From Mermis nigrescens (lineage: Eukaryota; Nematoda; Enoplea; Mermithida; Mermithidae), in the NCBI GenBank assembly GCA_036768485.1, contig JAVLUZ010000710.1, forward strand, positions 223,501 to 287,500: a DNA stretch of 64,000 bases, written 5' to 3'. The notes under the pieces were generated by a model. It did not search any database. It saw only the letters and a program-made list of their open reading frames with translations, and was not told the origin of the DNA. The translations under genes were made by a program, and so were the position numbers. Numbering within the stretch: position 1 is the stretch's first letter; each line of letters begins with the position of its first letter. Shown here piece by piece: positions 11,063 to 23,156 of this stretch.

Positions 11063-11197
11063 TATATATCGACGATTGTATAATCTACGTCGAATAAGTA
11101 TTCTGAAAATATTCAGATGAGTCTAAAATCTAGGTGATAAATAACATGATATAGCTTAATGAATTTTCTACATAAAAACGGCAAAAAATTTTTCCCT

Positions 11198-11312
11198 GGC
11201 ATCAAAAATTGAGAAAAAAACAAAAAAGTTTCAAAAATTGAATTCTAGGGAGGGGGTATTTTGCTTACTCGGTGGGGAGGGGGTGCATACCCCCGTCCCC
11301 CACGTTCAGCTG
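11198..11312 (+). mobile_element. H-family copy H7, 5'-truncated
   Basis: Only the last third is present, from GGCATCAAAAATTG to CACGTTCAGCTGTG. Confidence 0.55.
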
Positions 11313-11649
11313 TGCCTGGGAGACCCCCGGTTCCCCCTTTAGCACGGCTATGATCTGGACGAAGAGACATATAGACACGCTACAATTCGTTGAGTTATCG
11401 AAACCGGCTGCCATTTGAAAGTTTGGCAAAAGTCGGTGCTAAAAACTTCTTGCAAAGACCTTTCCGAAAGTTTAGGTTGTTTGTCGGCAGCGAGAGCAGG
11501 CTAGCCATTTTAGTGTAAAATTCTATTATTTTTCAGTGTTTAAATAAAGACCGCGGAAACGGCTATTCGAATTCTGAAAATTGATGAATAAAAAAAAGTT
11601 TTATAAGTCTACTGTTCGATAAATATCAGGGATATATGTATACATACTA

Positions 11650-12050
11650 CAGTGGTCGCCATGAAAGATGACGCACCATCACCCCCAGAATTATAATGGA
11701 TGGTGTGTCACGAGCGCCGCGTTACGTCCATCATGCGCCATCATCTCTTTTTTCTATCCAGCGCCATTAGCTCCATCATCCCATTAATCTGGCGATGCGG
11801 ACGGCGCAATTTAGCTATTAATAGCACCAACATGAAGGAAGCGCGCCAGCATTCACGTGCGCGCTTCCTTGTTGGCGCTATTAATAGCTAAATTGCCGTC
11901 CGCATCGCCAGATTAACGGATGATGGAGGTTAATGGCGCTGAATAGAAAAAAGAGATGATGGCGCATGATGGACCTAACGCGGCGCTCGCGACGCACCAT
12001 CCATTATAATTCTGAGGGTGATGGCGCGTCATCTTTCATGGCGACCACTG
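11650..12050. mobile_element. foldback MITE M1 (401 bp near-perfect palindrome)
   Basis: Both arms of about 195 bp read inward from CAGTGGTCGCCATGAAAGAT to a centre near 11850. They are flanked by TA on each side, suggesting a Tc1/mariner-type target. No coding. The transcript would form one long hairpin. Copy M2 is at 30807. Confidence 0.8.
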
Positions 12051-12053
12051 TAG

Positions 12054-12287
12054 CATAGGTGGGCGCACACAAATTCTAAGGGAGGTGCGAGATTTTTCAA
12101 AGGTCAAAAATGACCTTTAAAATGATGTTATGGCGAAAAAACACCATTTTTCAACGTTTGTCATCGAGCACTATCCATTGGCATCAAAAAATTGCAAAAA
12201 AAAACTAAAAAAATTCAAAAATTGAATTCTGGGGGGATATTTTGGTTTCTGGGGGTGCATACCCCGAAGCCCCTATGTCCAGGTATG
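12054..12287 (+). mobile_element. H-family copy H8
   Basis: Inserted three bases beyond the end of M1. The flanks CACTGTAG and CACACTAG match 6/8; the left one consists of M1's last bases. Confidence 0.7.
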
Positions 12288-12865
12288 CACACTAGCGTAA
12301 AATGGGAAACATGCCCATCTCTGGCAAACTGCTTCTCTCAAAAAGTGAAGTTTTCATTGATAATTGGGTATGAACGTCTTACAATCACAAGCAGACGAAC
12401 ACGCAGCTTCCAAGTGGTAAAATTCGCGACAAAAATACAAAAAATATGGGGAAAGTGAAGCAGAAGGCTAAAAAATCGATTTTTTAGAGGCGTGCATGAT
12501 AGCATCGAAATACCGTTTACGTACATGCATGTATGTATTAAGGTTTTTTCGCGCTGTTTCGCAATTAAATTGGTTTAAGGCTGAGAAAATAAGTGAACGC
12601 AAAAGAAGATTCAAACATTAAAAGCGACTATAGATGCAAAATGTAGAAACGAGTAGATGCATAAGGCAAATCAAAGTTAAAAACTACTTAAACTTTAAAA
12701 ATCATGAAATTTAAATCCATTAGATTAATTTATTAGATCGAAAAATATTATGTATTTAAAAAATCAATCAATAAATCAAAACTACTAAATTAAATCAAAT
12801 TACCTAAAGTAACAAGTAGATAAAAAAATGTTGCACGTGTAGAACACGTGAAAAATTTAATTTTT

Positions 12866-13055
12866 TCAAAATAAAATTACGTGCAATCCAGGCCGCATCA
12901 TTGAGCCCATGGCCGAGCCAAGAGGCGTTTTTGTTTTATCCGTTGAGGTCATCAGGAAACGATTCGCCTTGTTTTTCGAGCATATCGCCTGGTGATTGTG
13001 CATCCCACTACTAGTCTTGTAGGTTCTATTGCATAGCGAGCATTTGTACAATTTG
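12866..13055 (-). CDS. JAZF1: JAZF1 exon 6 (zinc finger 3 and C-terminus)
   Basis: Acceptor TTAAATCAG, phase 2, matching exon 5. Finger 3 (YKCSLCNRTYKTSSGM...) is C-x2-C-x12-H-x3-C, so its last ligand is Cys. A basic Ser/Thr tail (KTPLGSAMGSMMRPGL) follows, then TGA at 12866-12868. Confidence 0.85.
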
Positions 13056-16000
13056 CTGATTTAATAAAAGAAGCAGAAAAAATGAATCTAAAGAAACAAA
13101 AAATCAACAATAAATTAAGCGAAGTGTCAGTTGCGAGCTATTTTCTAAATAAATGGACGTATTTTTAATAAATATGTATAAATCGATGACCTACGTATTC
13201 GAGTAATTTTAACTGGCCAAAGATTGTGATGCGAGCATAAGATAAACATAATATATAAACATAAAATATTATTGCGCTAAATTGTATTATTGTAGCCAGG
13301 CCCGTATTCAGGGGCGGAGGGGGCGCCCCCGGAATGAAAAATAATTTTTGAAATACGCGAGGGTCTCCCAGAGGAAAAAAATGAAAAGTTCTCAACGTAC
13401 AAGGTCAAAAAACACCACCAAAACAGGTTTTCGGCGTTCTTTTAAGCTAGTAGACTCGAAATTTTCTGGCACTTCGCGCCGGATTTATCGTTTATATATA
13501 GTTATTGTCTTCTAGCCCGCCCAAAATCGCTCGAATTTGAGTTAGACATGCAGAACATGTCAAATTTGTTCGACGCTTCGCGCCGAATCATTCTCTGCTT
13601 TGTTAAACTTTGTAAATCACAAAGATTAACTGAGTTTGGAAATTATTCGTCGATTGAATGATGACAAATCAGTTGAGTAGATTTTTTAAACGACAAATTT
13701 GTGTAATATGAGTGTGGAATAAAATGAAAATTTTGATTTTTTTTCTGAAATTTTTCTTCACCATTGCATAGAGCTCGTCGAGATAGGCTCAAAAATGCCT
13801 TTATTTTTGCCCATCTAATGGTTCTCCAGATATCTGACCTCAAAATTTTTGGCCCCCGCCGAAATAAAATCCTGGATACGGGCCTGATTGTACATAGCAT
13901 GAATGATATTCATACATACATATATAGCCGCTGCATTTTAGAGTAAAGATTGACACAGGAACAAAGTTTCACTAAAGATAAAATGAACTATGTATGTATG
14001 TTGCAAAATACTACTCGCCACGAAATCGGAGCCCCTAACAATCCTTCAGAATTGCTACGCCAATACTATAACATAGAACGTCGTCGTATATATTAACATT
14101 AAAATGTTAAAACATAGAAAGAGTTACGATTAAGATATATCCTTCCAACCAAGGACTTTGTGGAGACTTATCAACTTTGATAATGGCTTATAGAATCAGC
14201 TGGCTTATTTAAAGCGGCTTAAAATTGCGTATGATACATATATGTATGTCATAGGGGATAGGGTGATCCCCCACCCAAAGTCAGCCGTTCCACCCCCCCC
14301 AAAGCTAGAAAATTTTTGACCCCCCAATCTTTGGAAAAAATCAAATTTTTCGGCCTTTTTGGGCCAAAAATTGGAAGTTAGTTACCCTCCCCCTCTAAAA
14401 ATGGCCGGGACCACCCCCTAAATTTTGAGCAATTACATATATGCGTATGTATATGTTAAATATAGAAGTAAAAAATATAGAAGTGTATAAAAATTTAGTA
14501 GTATGTATTGTATGTAGATTTAAGTATTTATGTAGAAGTACATTAAATAAACAGAAGTACGAGCATACAATGCATTGATTTACCTATAAAGTTCATACGT
14601 GATCATGAACGGTTTGGCGGTTTTTCACCCCCACCCCCCCTGTCGGCAAAAATATTTTTCATTCCCAGAATTCGTGATTTTCAAAACAAAAATATAAAAC
14701 GTCCTGGTTTAGGAGGCATTTTTAGCATTTAGTTCAAAAATGCCAATTTGACAGCCATTTTCGACTACATGTACATTTTGTTGAATTTTACTGAAATTTT
14801 TCCTGACATTTTTATTTTTATCGTCTATGAAGTCAAACCTCCGTCGTAAACGCCTAAGAACGATGTTTTTTGACGTACATATATCCATCGTTTTACGCCC
14901 AAAAAGGGCGCGTTTGAAAAGTTTTTTCCTATTTCACCCCACCCTTAGAATTCCCATGACGTGAATATATGACAACGTTATAGCATACCTGATGGAGTCG
15001 GACATATGAGACAATTTGGCATGATGACGCATGCCATTTATGTTCTTGTAACGTTTTCGGCAACCAGGTTCGGAACAAACGTACGCTAACTCAGAGGAGA
15101 CAGCCGCGGGTGCCACGAATCTGCATGATAACGGCTTTCTTAAATGCTCAGCATGTAAATGTTGATGGATAAAAAAATAAAAAATTACTATTTATACGAT
15201 TCATTTAATTTTTTGATAAATAGCGAATGCTCTGAACTTTTCTGAAGTTCTTTTTGAAAATATGTAAACGGCTAGTTCCTTGTAGTTCTCTTCCAATATA
15301 TTCGAATGAAAATGTCATAAAATTGCAAACGATGGAATCACAAGACCACGGAAGTGAATTTTTTTACACAAATTATAATAAAATTTTATAAACTGTTTGC
15401 AGAATAAAACATGTTTCTATGAACGTATGCAGTGGCGGATCTAGGATTTTACTAAGGGAGGGGCGGCATCCCAACTTTTCCAAAAACAGTCAGAAATATA
15501 TAGGACCAAAAATTTGCCCTAAACGCGCGAAGTAGCATTTTATCGGTGTTTTACATTGTATAATTTTACATAAAATCACTTTTGACGCATTATTGTTTCT
15601 AAAAATTTCAAAACTTTCGACAATTTAGTGCGGAAAAATCATTAAATTTCTTTGACTTTAACAAAAATCTGGCGCAAAGCGCCGGAAAATTTGTGAAATT
15701 AAGGCGGATAGACGTCGCATGATTTACTTCTTGATTTCCTGTATTTTATAGCATTTGATGCGAAACCTCGAAATTTTTAATTGAAAATAGAAGAAAACTA
15801 TGCAAAAATAGTTGTTTCTGCTGTTAAAATTGTTTTGAAATTTACATGAACAGAAAATGGCTTCCAGGTCGCCAGGAAAGTAAATAAATGTCATTAATAG
15901 GTATTATCCGGCGCGCAGCGCCGGAAAAATTTGAGAAATTATGGTCACTGACCCAGTGATCGACCGGGTACCCGGGCCCGGACCGGGCCCGGCCGGTCAT

Positions 16001-19000
16001 ACAGGCTCGGGCCCGGGCCCGACTGAAAACCACCGGGCCTCAACCGGGCCTCAAATAATTATCGTTAATATTTTAGACGTTCACTATTTCAGCTGTTGTC
16101 CGTATTTCTTACGAATTTGCTAGCCTTTGATTCTATTTAAATCCATTTGTCTTACTTCTGCTCACCTGCTCATTTTCATATACTTGTCAACTTCATATGT
16201 GCATTCATCTTCTATACAACGCTTCAATCAGAGGCGTAGCCATGGATTTTGGTTCGGGGGGCATACACAAAAAAATTTTTTAAGACTTATTTTTGCATTG
16301 AATGTTAGTAACGCTATGTACCTATGATTAAATTGAGTTTTTCGACCTTTAGTAGTGTAGCCTAGCTGATTTATGGGTTTCTGACAATCAGAAATACAAA
16401 AATGTTAATCAGCGCGAAACGTCGGAAATTTTGAAATTTTTACCGTTTTCATGTAGAATTTACGGTCTTTTAATTGACAAACAGTTCGGAAATCATAAGA
16501 GGCGCAAAGCACCAAGGAATTTAGTAATCTTTTACTGTCCTTAACATTTTGTATCCTGTGAATACTAATATACTGTGATATTTTGCCTGATTTAGGCTAT
16601 TAAACGCAATGCTGATGAAGCTTTACAAAAAGAAAGAACAATAACCAGCAGCGCCATGCGCCGGAAAATTTTGACGTTTTAGCTCTTTAAACATAATTTA
16701 TACCGCTAAAATCATACAGAACAGACAAATTAATTTCGGCGAATCCTTTTTCCTTTTCGTCCTCCCAAAACTCTCGCTGCACATGTACAACGAGATTTTA
16801 CAGCGGGGGGGGCTGTGGTGGCGCGCTCAATCCCCTAGAAAATGTTGTAAAAAAAACATTTTAATGTTAAATACTATCGCTAAAATTTTCGCAAAATCGG
16901 CCATATCTCGGTTCCAAATTGAGCCCAAAACACTTAAAATTGACGAAGTCCTACATTGTACAAGATTTCTGAGCTGAAATGCGCTTTTCGACCTCTGCTA
17001 AGTATAAAGCGCAGCAAAGGGTGCTGCCAATAAGATATAAAAAAGATGTATCAATGACAATTTTGTTCTTATCGTGTTCAGGCCCATTTGTGGCCTTGTT
17101 ATTAACAAGATATAATTCAGAAAACAGAAAATGCGCAAAAACATAAGAAAATTTGGCCATTCCTTTCATTTAAAATAGGATTATGTGTCCTGTCCTTGTA
17201 AAGAAAGACAAACGAAGCAACAATAAATATAATAAAGACTCGGCGCGAAGCGCCGGAAAATTTTTGACGTTTTTGCCTTTTTGAACTCAATTTTCTGGAC
17301 ACAATTATTACACTCGAAAAATCAACAAAATTTCTGAAAAATTTCGGGGGGGGCATGTGCCCCCAATGCCCCTGGCTACGCCTATGGCTTCAATACGTGT
17401 CCTATCCTATACACTACACAATTTCAATTGACGTCAATGTACGCTATAGTTTGAGTTCTAAAATCCAAACAGCATATCTTGTATCCGACCATATCATAGT
17501 CGCTGTTATGTATGAATGCATAAATTTAATGCTCAATTTCCTTTAAATATCTACATGAAACCTTGTGCTTTTTCAAACCGTGTTTAGTTGCACGTGCATT
17601 TTAATAATGGAATTGCGCGCTATTGTATTAAAAACTTTGTTCTTGCTTGAATAATGCTACCAAAATCCTTGCTAACTACTTAATTTATTTTTAGAAAGAT
17701 TGAATAATTAACAGAGCTTAGAATTCAAAAATCTTCTTGATACAGCAGTAAGCCTTGCGTTTGACAAATAACAAATGTAAAATCGGTCTAAATATGTATC
17801 TTATGCATAACATTATATTGGAAGCAAGGCATGTTGTTAGTATATAAGCCCGGGCCCGGGCCCGGTACCAAGCCCGGCAGCAAAGCCCGGGCCCGGGCCC
17901 GGTATTTTTTGAGCCCGGTCGATCACTGCACTGACCGCCAAAAATCATTGCAAATTGCATATTCATTCTTTATCACGCCAAATATTTTTGGCCAATGGGG
18001 GGGGGGGGGGCCGCCCCCCCATTGGCCCTTCTCAAATCCGCGCCCCTGAACGTATGTACCTATCTATAGATTTCCAACTTGTACAAATTAGAATAATATT
18101 ACAGAATTCAGTTTTTCCTTTTTTAACAAAGTTCCCTCTCTTATTTATTGTACCAATGCTCTTCTTTAGTGTTCACTAGAATCACTCTAGTTTACGAATA
18201 TAAGCTCATACATTCAATACATACATCGAAAAATCAGAGCCTATCAGAGATTTTCAAGGGACCAGATCAGACGTCTGCTTGGGAAGGTTTTGGGGGGTGT
18301 TTGACCCCCCTCCCCTTAGAATGGCAACTAAGCCCTCCCTGCAAAATGGCTGTGACCCCCCAAAATTGTCGATTTTCTGTAAAAGTTGTAAAAGCTGTAA
18401 AAAGAGTGCCTTTTTAGGCGTTTTCAGCTCATTTTTGGCTCAAAAATCTCAAATTTTCGACGCTTCGCGCCATATGCACATTTTTTGACTATATTTTGTT
18501 CAATTTACTAAATTTTTTCAAATTTTCTTGAGATTTCTTTTACGTTTTTATGTTCTAAAAAGAGCGTGCATTGTCTAAAACGTCAAAAAACCGTGTTTTT
18601 GATGTGTACCCATTGTTTTTTAGCCCAAAAAGGCACTTTTTAGAAAATTTTGGGCCTGAGCCCCCTGTACGTGTATGCACCAGATGACCCTAATTCGAGA
18701 TTTAGTCAAAGATTAAAAACATGCTAAATTTGTGATTTAAATTCAACAACATCGCTTTAAGCAAAAGATTTAAAAACTAATCAAAAATTGATTGTTCACA
18801 GAAGTTTCGATGATTATAAAATGTCAAAATTTCGGAAAAATTGATAAATACTTATAATTTCCTAAAGGTAGAACCGTAAGCGAAGATGGCAAATCCCCGC
18901 TCGACTTGATTTTCAAAGTCTTTTCATTTTTATCATTTTTGGCCAAAAATACAGATTTGCTCTCTTCCATAAAGTTGTAATGTAATTTTATCACATCATA

Positions 19001-20331
19001 TTGTTTTATTATGTATGTATGTGTGTGGGAGCATCTAAGAAGCATACGAACCATAAGTGAGCGGCACCTAAATTCTGGGGAGTGCAATATTTTTCAAAGG
19101 TAAAAAAATAGCCTTAAAAATGGTGGTATGGCGAAAAAAACACCTTTTTTCAACGTTTATCATCGAGCACTATCCACTGGCATCAAAAAATTGCGAAAAA
19201 ACAAAAAATTCAAAAATTGAATTCTGGGGAGGTATTTTGGTTTCGGGGAGGTATTTTGGTTTCTCGGGGGGGGGGGGTATTTTGGTTTCTCGGGGGGGTA
19301 TTTTGGTTCCTCGGGGGGGTATTCTGGTTTCTGGGGGCGGGGTGCATACCCCAACCCCCACAAACACGCCCAGGTGTGATACGTACTGATTGTACGAGCT
19401 AGAATCGTATGACGAAGTTGATAAGCTGATTCCCAACTGAGCGCTGCTATCTTCAATTGCGCTCGCGGAATCAGAAGACATCGACTCGTTGCCAATACTG
19501 ACAGTTTCCTCGTCGCAAATCTCGCCAGCTTTAAAACATTGAGGGAAAAAGAGTCAAAAAATTAGACAAGAGAGATGCAAGGCATAGGAATTCTGGGTGT
19601 CGGTCACAAGAATATTTCCCAAAGAACATGCGGATCTTGGGGGAAGAGGAGAAGGTTGGGAGGGTTTTCACCCCATTTTTCACCCACTTCCAGAGATTTC
19701 TTCACTCTCCCCCTAAATTCACGATTCCGCAAAATTTTCAAAAAATTTAATAAAACGTGCTGTTTTCGGCACTGTTTTTTGTACGAAAAATTCGTTTTTT
19801 AGCACAGTGAAAAACATTCCAATAACTAACTAAACTTTATGTGAAAAGTTGTACAAATATCGCCCCAGAAATCTTTATACGAGCCTTAAAGTCTTTGCCC
19901 CGTCCAGTACAAGAAAAACGGTGGTTTTAGGCGTTTTTCGCTATCCGTTCGCTCAAAAGTGATAAATTTTCGGCACTTCACGTCATATACGCATTTTTTG
20001 ACTATATATTGTCCAATTTAATCGAATTTTTTTATATTTTTCAAAATTTTTTGTTTTTATGCTCTAAAAAAGTATAACATCGTCAAAATTGCCGGAAACC
20101 GATTTCTTTCACGCACACCCAGAACCCATTGCTTTTGAGCCCGAAAAGGCATTTCAACATTTCAAAATTTTACATTCCTTTATAATCCCCATGCTGTGCA
20201 TGTTTACTAGAAAAATTGGTTTTCTAGTTCAAAACACTGAACGCAAGTCAAGCAACTTTTTCTGACTTATTTATATGAATATACATGTATTTAACAACGA
20301 ATCTTAGTAGAATCAATGGAAAAGTATGGCC

Positions 20332-20399
<68 letters not shown>

Positions 20400-23082
20400 G
20401 GGCGTAGGCAGGGGGGCGGGGGGCCGACCCTCCCCTTAGCCCGAAAACAATTTTGGAAAGGTAAGGAAATGCATGAAAATTGGCATCATTTTATCGAAAA
20501 TTCTCAAAATTCTTGGCGCTTCGCGCCGTAGAATCATTACTTTCGTTTATTTAGGCCTAAGCGCGTCCAAAAACGTCATTTTTTATAGCTGCTCCCCCTT
20601 AGCCCAAAAATAATTTTGAAAGGTAAGGAAGTGTGAAAATTGCCATCATTTTATCGAAAATTCTCAAAATTTTCGGCGCTTCACGCCGTAGAACCATTAT
20701 TTTCGTTCACTTGAGGCCCAGGCGCGGCCAAAACGTCATTTTTTATAGCTGTTCCCCCTTAGCCCAAAAATAATTTTGGAAAGGTAAGGAAGTGCGTGAA
20801 AATTGCCATCATTTTATCGAAAATTCTCAAAATTTTCGGCGCTTCACGCCGTAGAACCATTATTTTCGTTCACTTAGGCCCAGGCGCGGCCAAAAAACGT
20901 CATTTTTTATAGCTGCTCCCCCTTAGCCCAAAAATAATTTTGGAAAGGTAAGGAAATGCGTGAAAATTGGCATCATTTTATCGAAAATTCTCAAAATTTT
21001 TTGGCGCTTCATGTCGCACGTAGAATCATTACTTTCTGTTTATTTAGGCCCAAGCGCGGCCAAAAACGTCATTTTTTATAGCTGCTCCCCCTTAGCCCAA
21101 AAATAATTTTGGAAAGGTAAGGAAGTGCGTGAAAATTGCCATCATTTTATCGAAAATTCTCAAAATTTTCGGCGCTTCACGCCGTAGAATCCATTATTTT
21201 CGTTCATTTAGGCCCAAGCGCGGCCGAAAAAACGTCATTTTTTAAAGCTTATTAGGAGAAAATAAAAATTTTCGGAAAAATTGAATGTTATGAGCTCAAC
21301 GGATAGAGCATGTTCGCAAACGTCAGAAAATGCACTTTATTTGGCGCCCCTGCGACCATATCCCTAAATATAGGGTCACCAATTTTGGACCGCACGGGAC
21401 CCCGACCCCGAAAAACCCCGGCCTAAACCCTGACCGGGGGCATGATTTTTCGAGTCGGGGTTGAACCTTTTTTCGGGGGGAAATATAGCATTTTATTTGT
21501 TGGTACATAGAAGAATTGTATAAATAGCAAATAAATTCGGAGCAAGGACCATTCATTCACCAGCAAAATTAATATGTTAAAGTCGACACTCGCGATATTT
21601 CATAAAAAGTACGCCTGGTCGCCATGTTGTTAAGACGTACATACATGTTCGCATATTTTCCATTATGAAGTGCGCCGAAATTACTGCGGAATCACAGGCG
21701 TAGCCGGGGGAATGGAGGCACATGCCCCCCAGAATTTTTCAGAAATTATGTTGATTTTTCTGGCGCAATGTGTCCAGAACATTGAGTTTAAAAAGGCACA
21801 AACGTCAAAATTTTCCGGCGCTTCGCGCCAAGTCATTATTATTTATTGTTATACAGATCCAATGAATTTAAAAGCTTGAATCTGTTAAAATAATCCAGCA
21901 CTTCGCAGCACTTTAGTGATTTAATGCACTATTAGTTCATTGAATGAAACAGCATATGCTTGTTGAACATAATAGTAAAAGTGCGAAAATGTTTGCGTAC
22001 CAATTTGTCTATTCTCTGCTTTGTTTATCTTTCTTTACACGAGACACATAATTCTATGCTAAATGAAAGGAAAGGCCAAATTTTCTTGTGTTTTTTGCGC
22101 ATTTTCTGTTTTCTGAACTAGTTAATAAGAAGGCCACAAATGGGCCTGAAAATGGTAAGAACAAAATTCTCATTGATACATCTTTCAATGACTTATTGGT
22201 TGCGACCCGCTGCTGTGCTACATACTTAGCAGAGGTCGAAAAACGCATTTCAGCTCAGAAGTTTTGTGCAGTGTAGGTGTTCATCAATTTTTAACTTTTT
22301 TTGGACTAAATTCAGAACCGAGATTTTGCCAATTTGTGAAAATTTTAACTTTACTAATTTAAAAAATTAGAGTGCTTTTTTACAAAATTTTCAGGGGTTC
22401 TGCTCTGGGCCTCGTTGGGGGCGCTTGAGCACCACCCCAGACCCCCAGCCGTACAACCTCGTTCTACATGTTGAAAGAGATTTTTAGGAGGACAGAAAAG
22501 GTAAAAGGATTAGAAATTTTTAAAAATTTTCGGCGCTGCAATTAGTTTATCTGTTCTGCATGATTTAAGCGGTATAAATTGAGTTTAAAGAGTAAAAACG
22601 TCAAAATTTTCCTGCGCTTAGCACCGCCGATTATTGTCTTAAGGCGGTAAAATATGACTGAATTTCTTGATGCTTTGCGCCACTTATGATTTCCGAACTA
22701 TTTGCAAAAATAAAAAGGCGTAAATTCTACATGAAAACGCTAAAAATTTCGAAAATTTTCGGCGCTTCGCGCCATTGTTCCTCTACAATCAGTGCGCCAT
22801 AGAAAACCGTTATGAAAAAACTGTGGAAGAAAACGAAAAAGCGAGAGCGATTAGTAATTAAAATTGAAAGTAATGCTAAATTGCTAAAACCATGTTTGAA
22901 CTTGGAATGAAAATAAAATGTTGAACATAACCAGCTTTATTAGTATGCTCTACAAACAAGTGAAGGTATCGTTTTTATCCTTTTCAAATTGGTATGTAAT
23001 CATGCAATGTTAATTGTTAATCTTCAGCCCCGATCCGGACCCCGACCCCGATCGGGGGTGAAAATCTGACCCCGTACGATCA

Positions 23083-23156
<74 letters not shown>

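Larger units (their letters stand above)
15430..18048. mobile_element. G-family hAT-like element G1, outer shell of a three-level nest
   Basis: The ends are CAGTGGCGGATCTAGGATTT and ATCCGCGCCCCTG. Both flanks are AACGTATG, a perfect 8-bp TSD. Its own sequence covers 15430-15953 and 17929-18048; C1 interrupts the rest. Sits in JAZF1 intron 4. Confidence 0.88.

Noticed and set aside
20316..20400. Frame with an Ile-Tyr run
   Set aside because: It is a (TA)n microsatellite.
20430..21245. CRISPR-like array
   Set aside because: Units are 161-170 bp and nearly identical throughout; no short repeats with unique spacers, and the DNA is eukaryotic.
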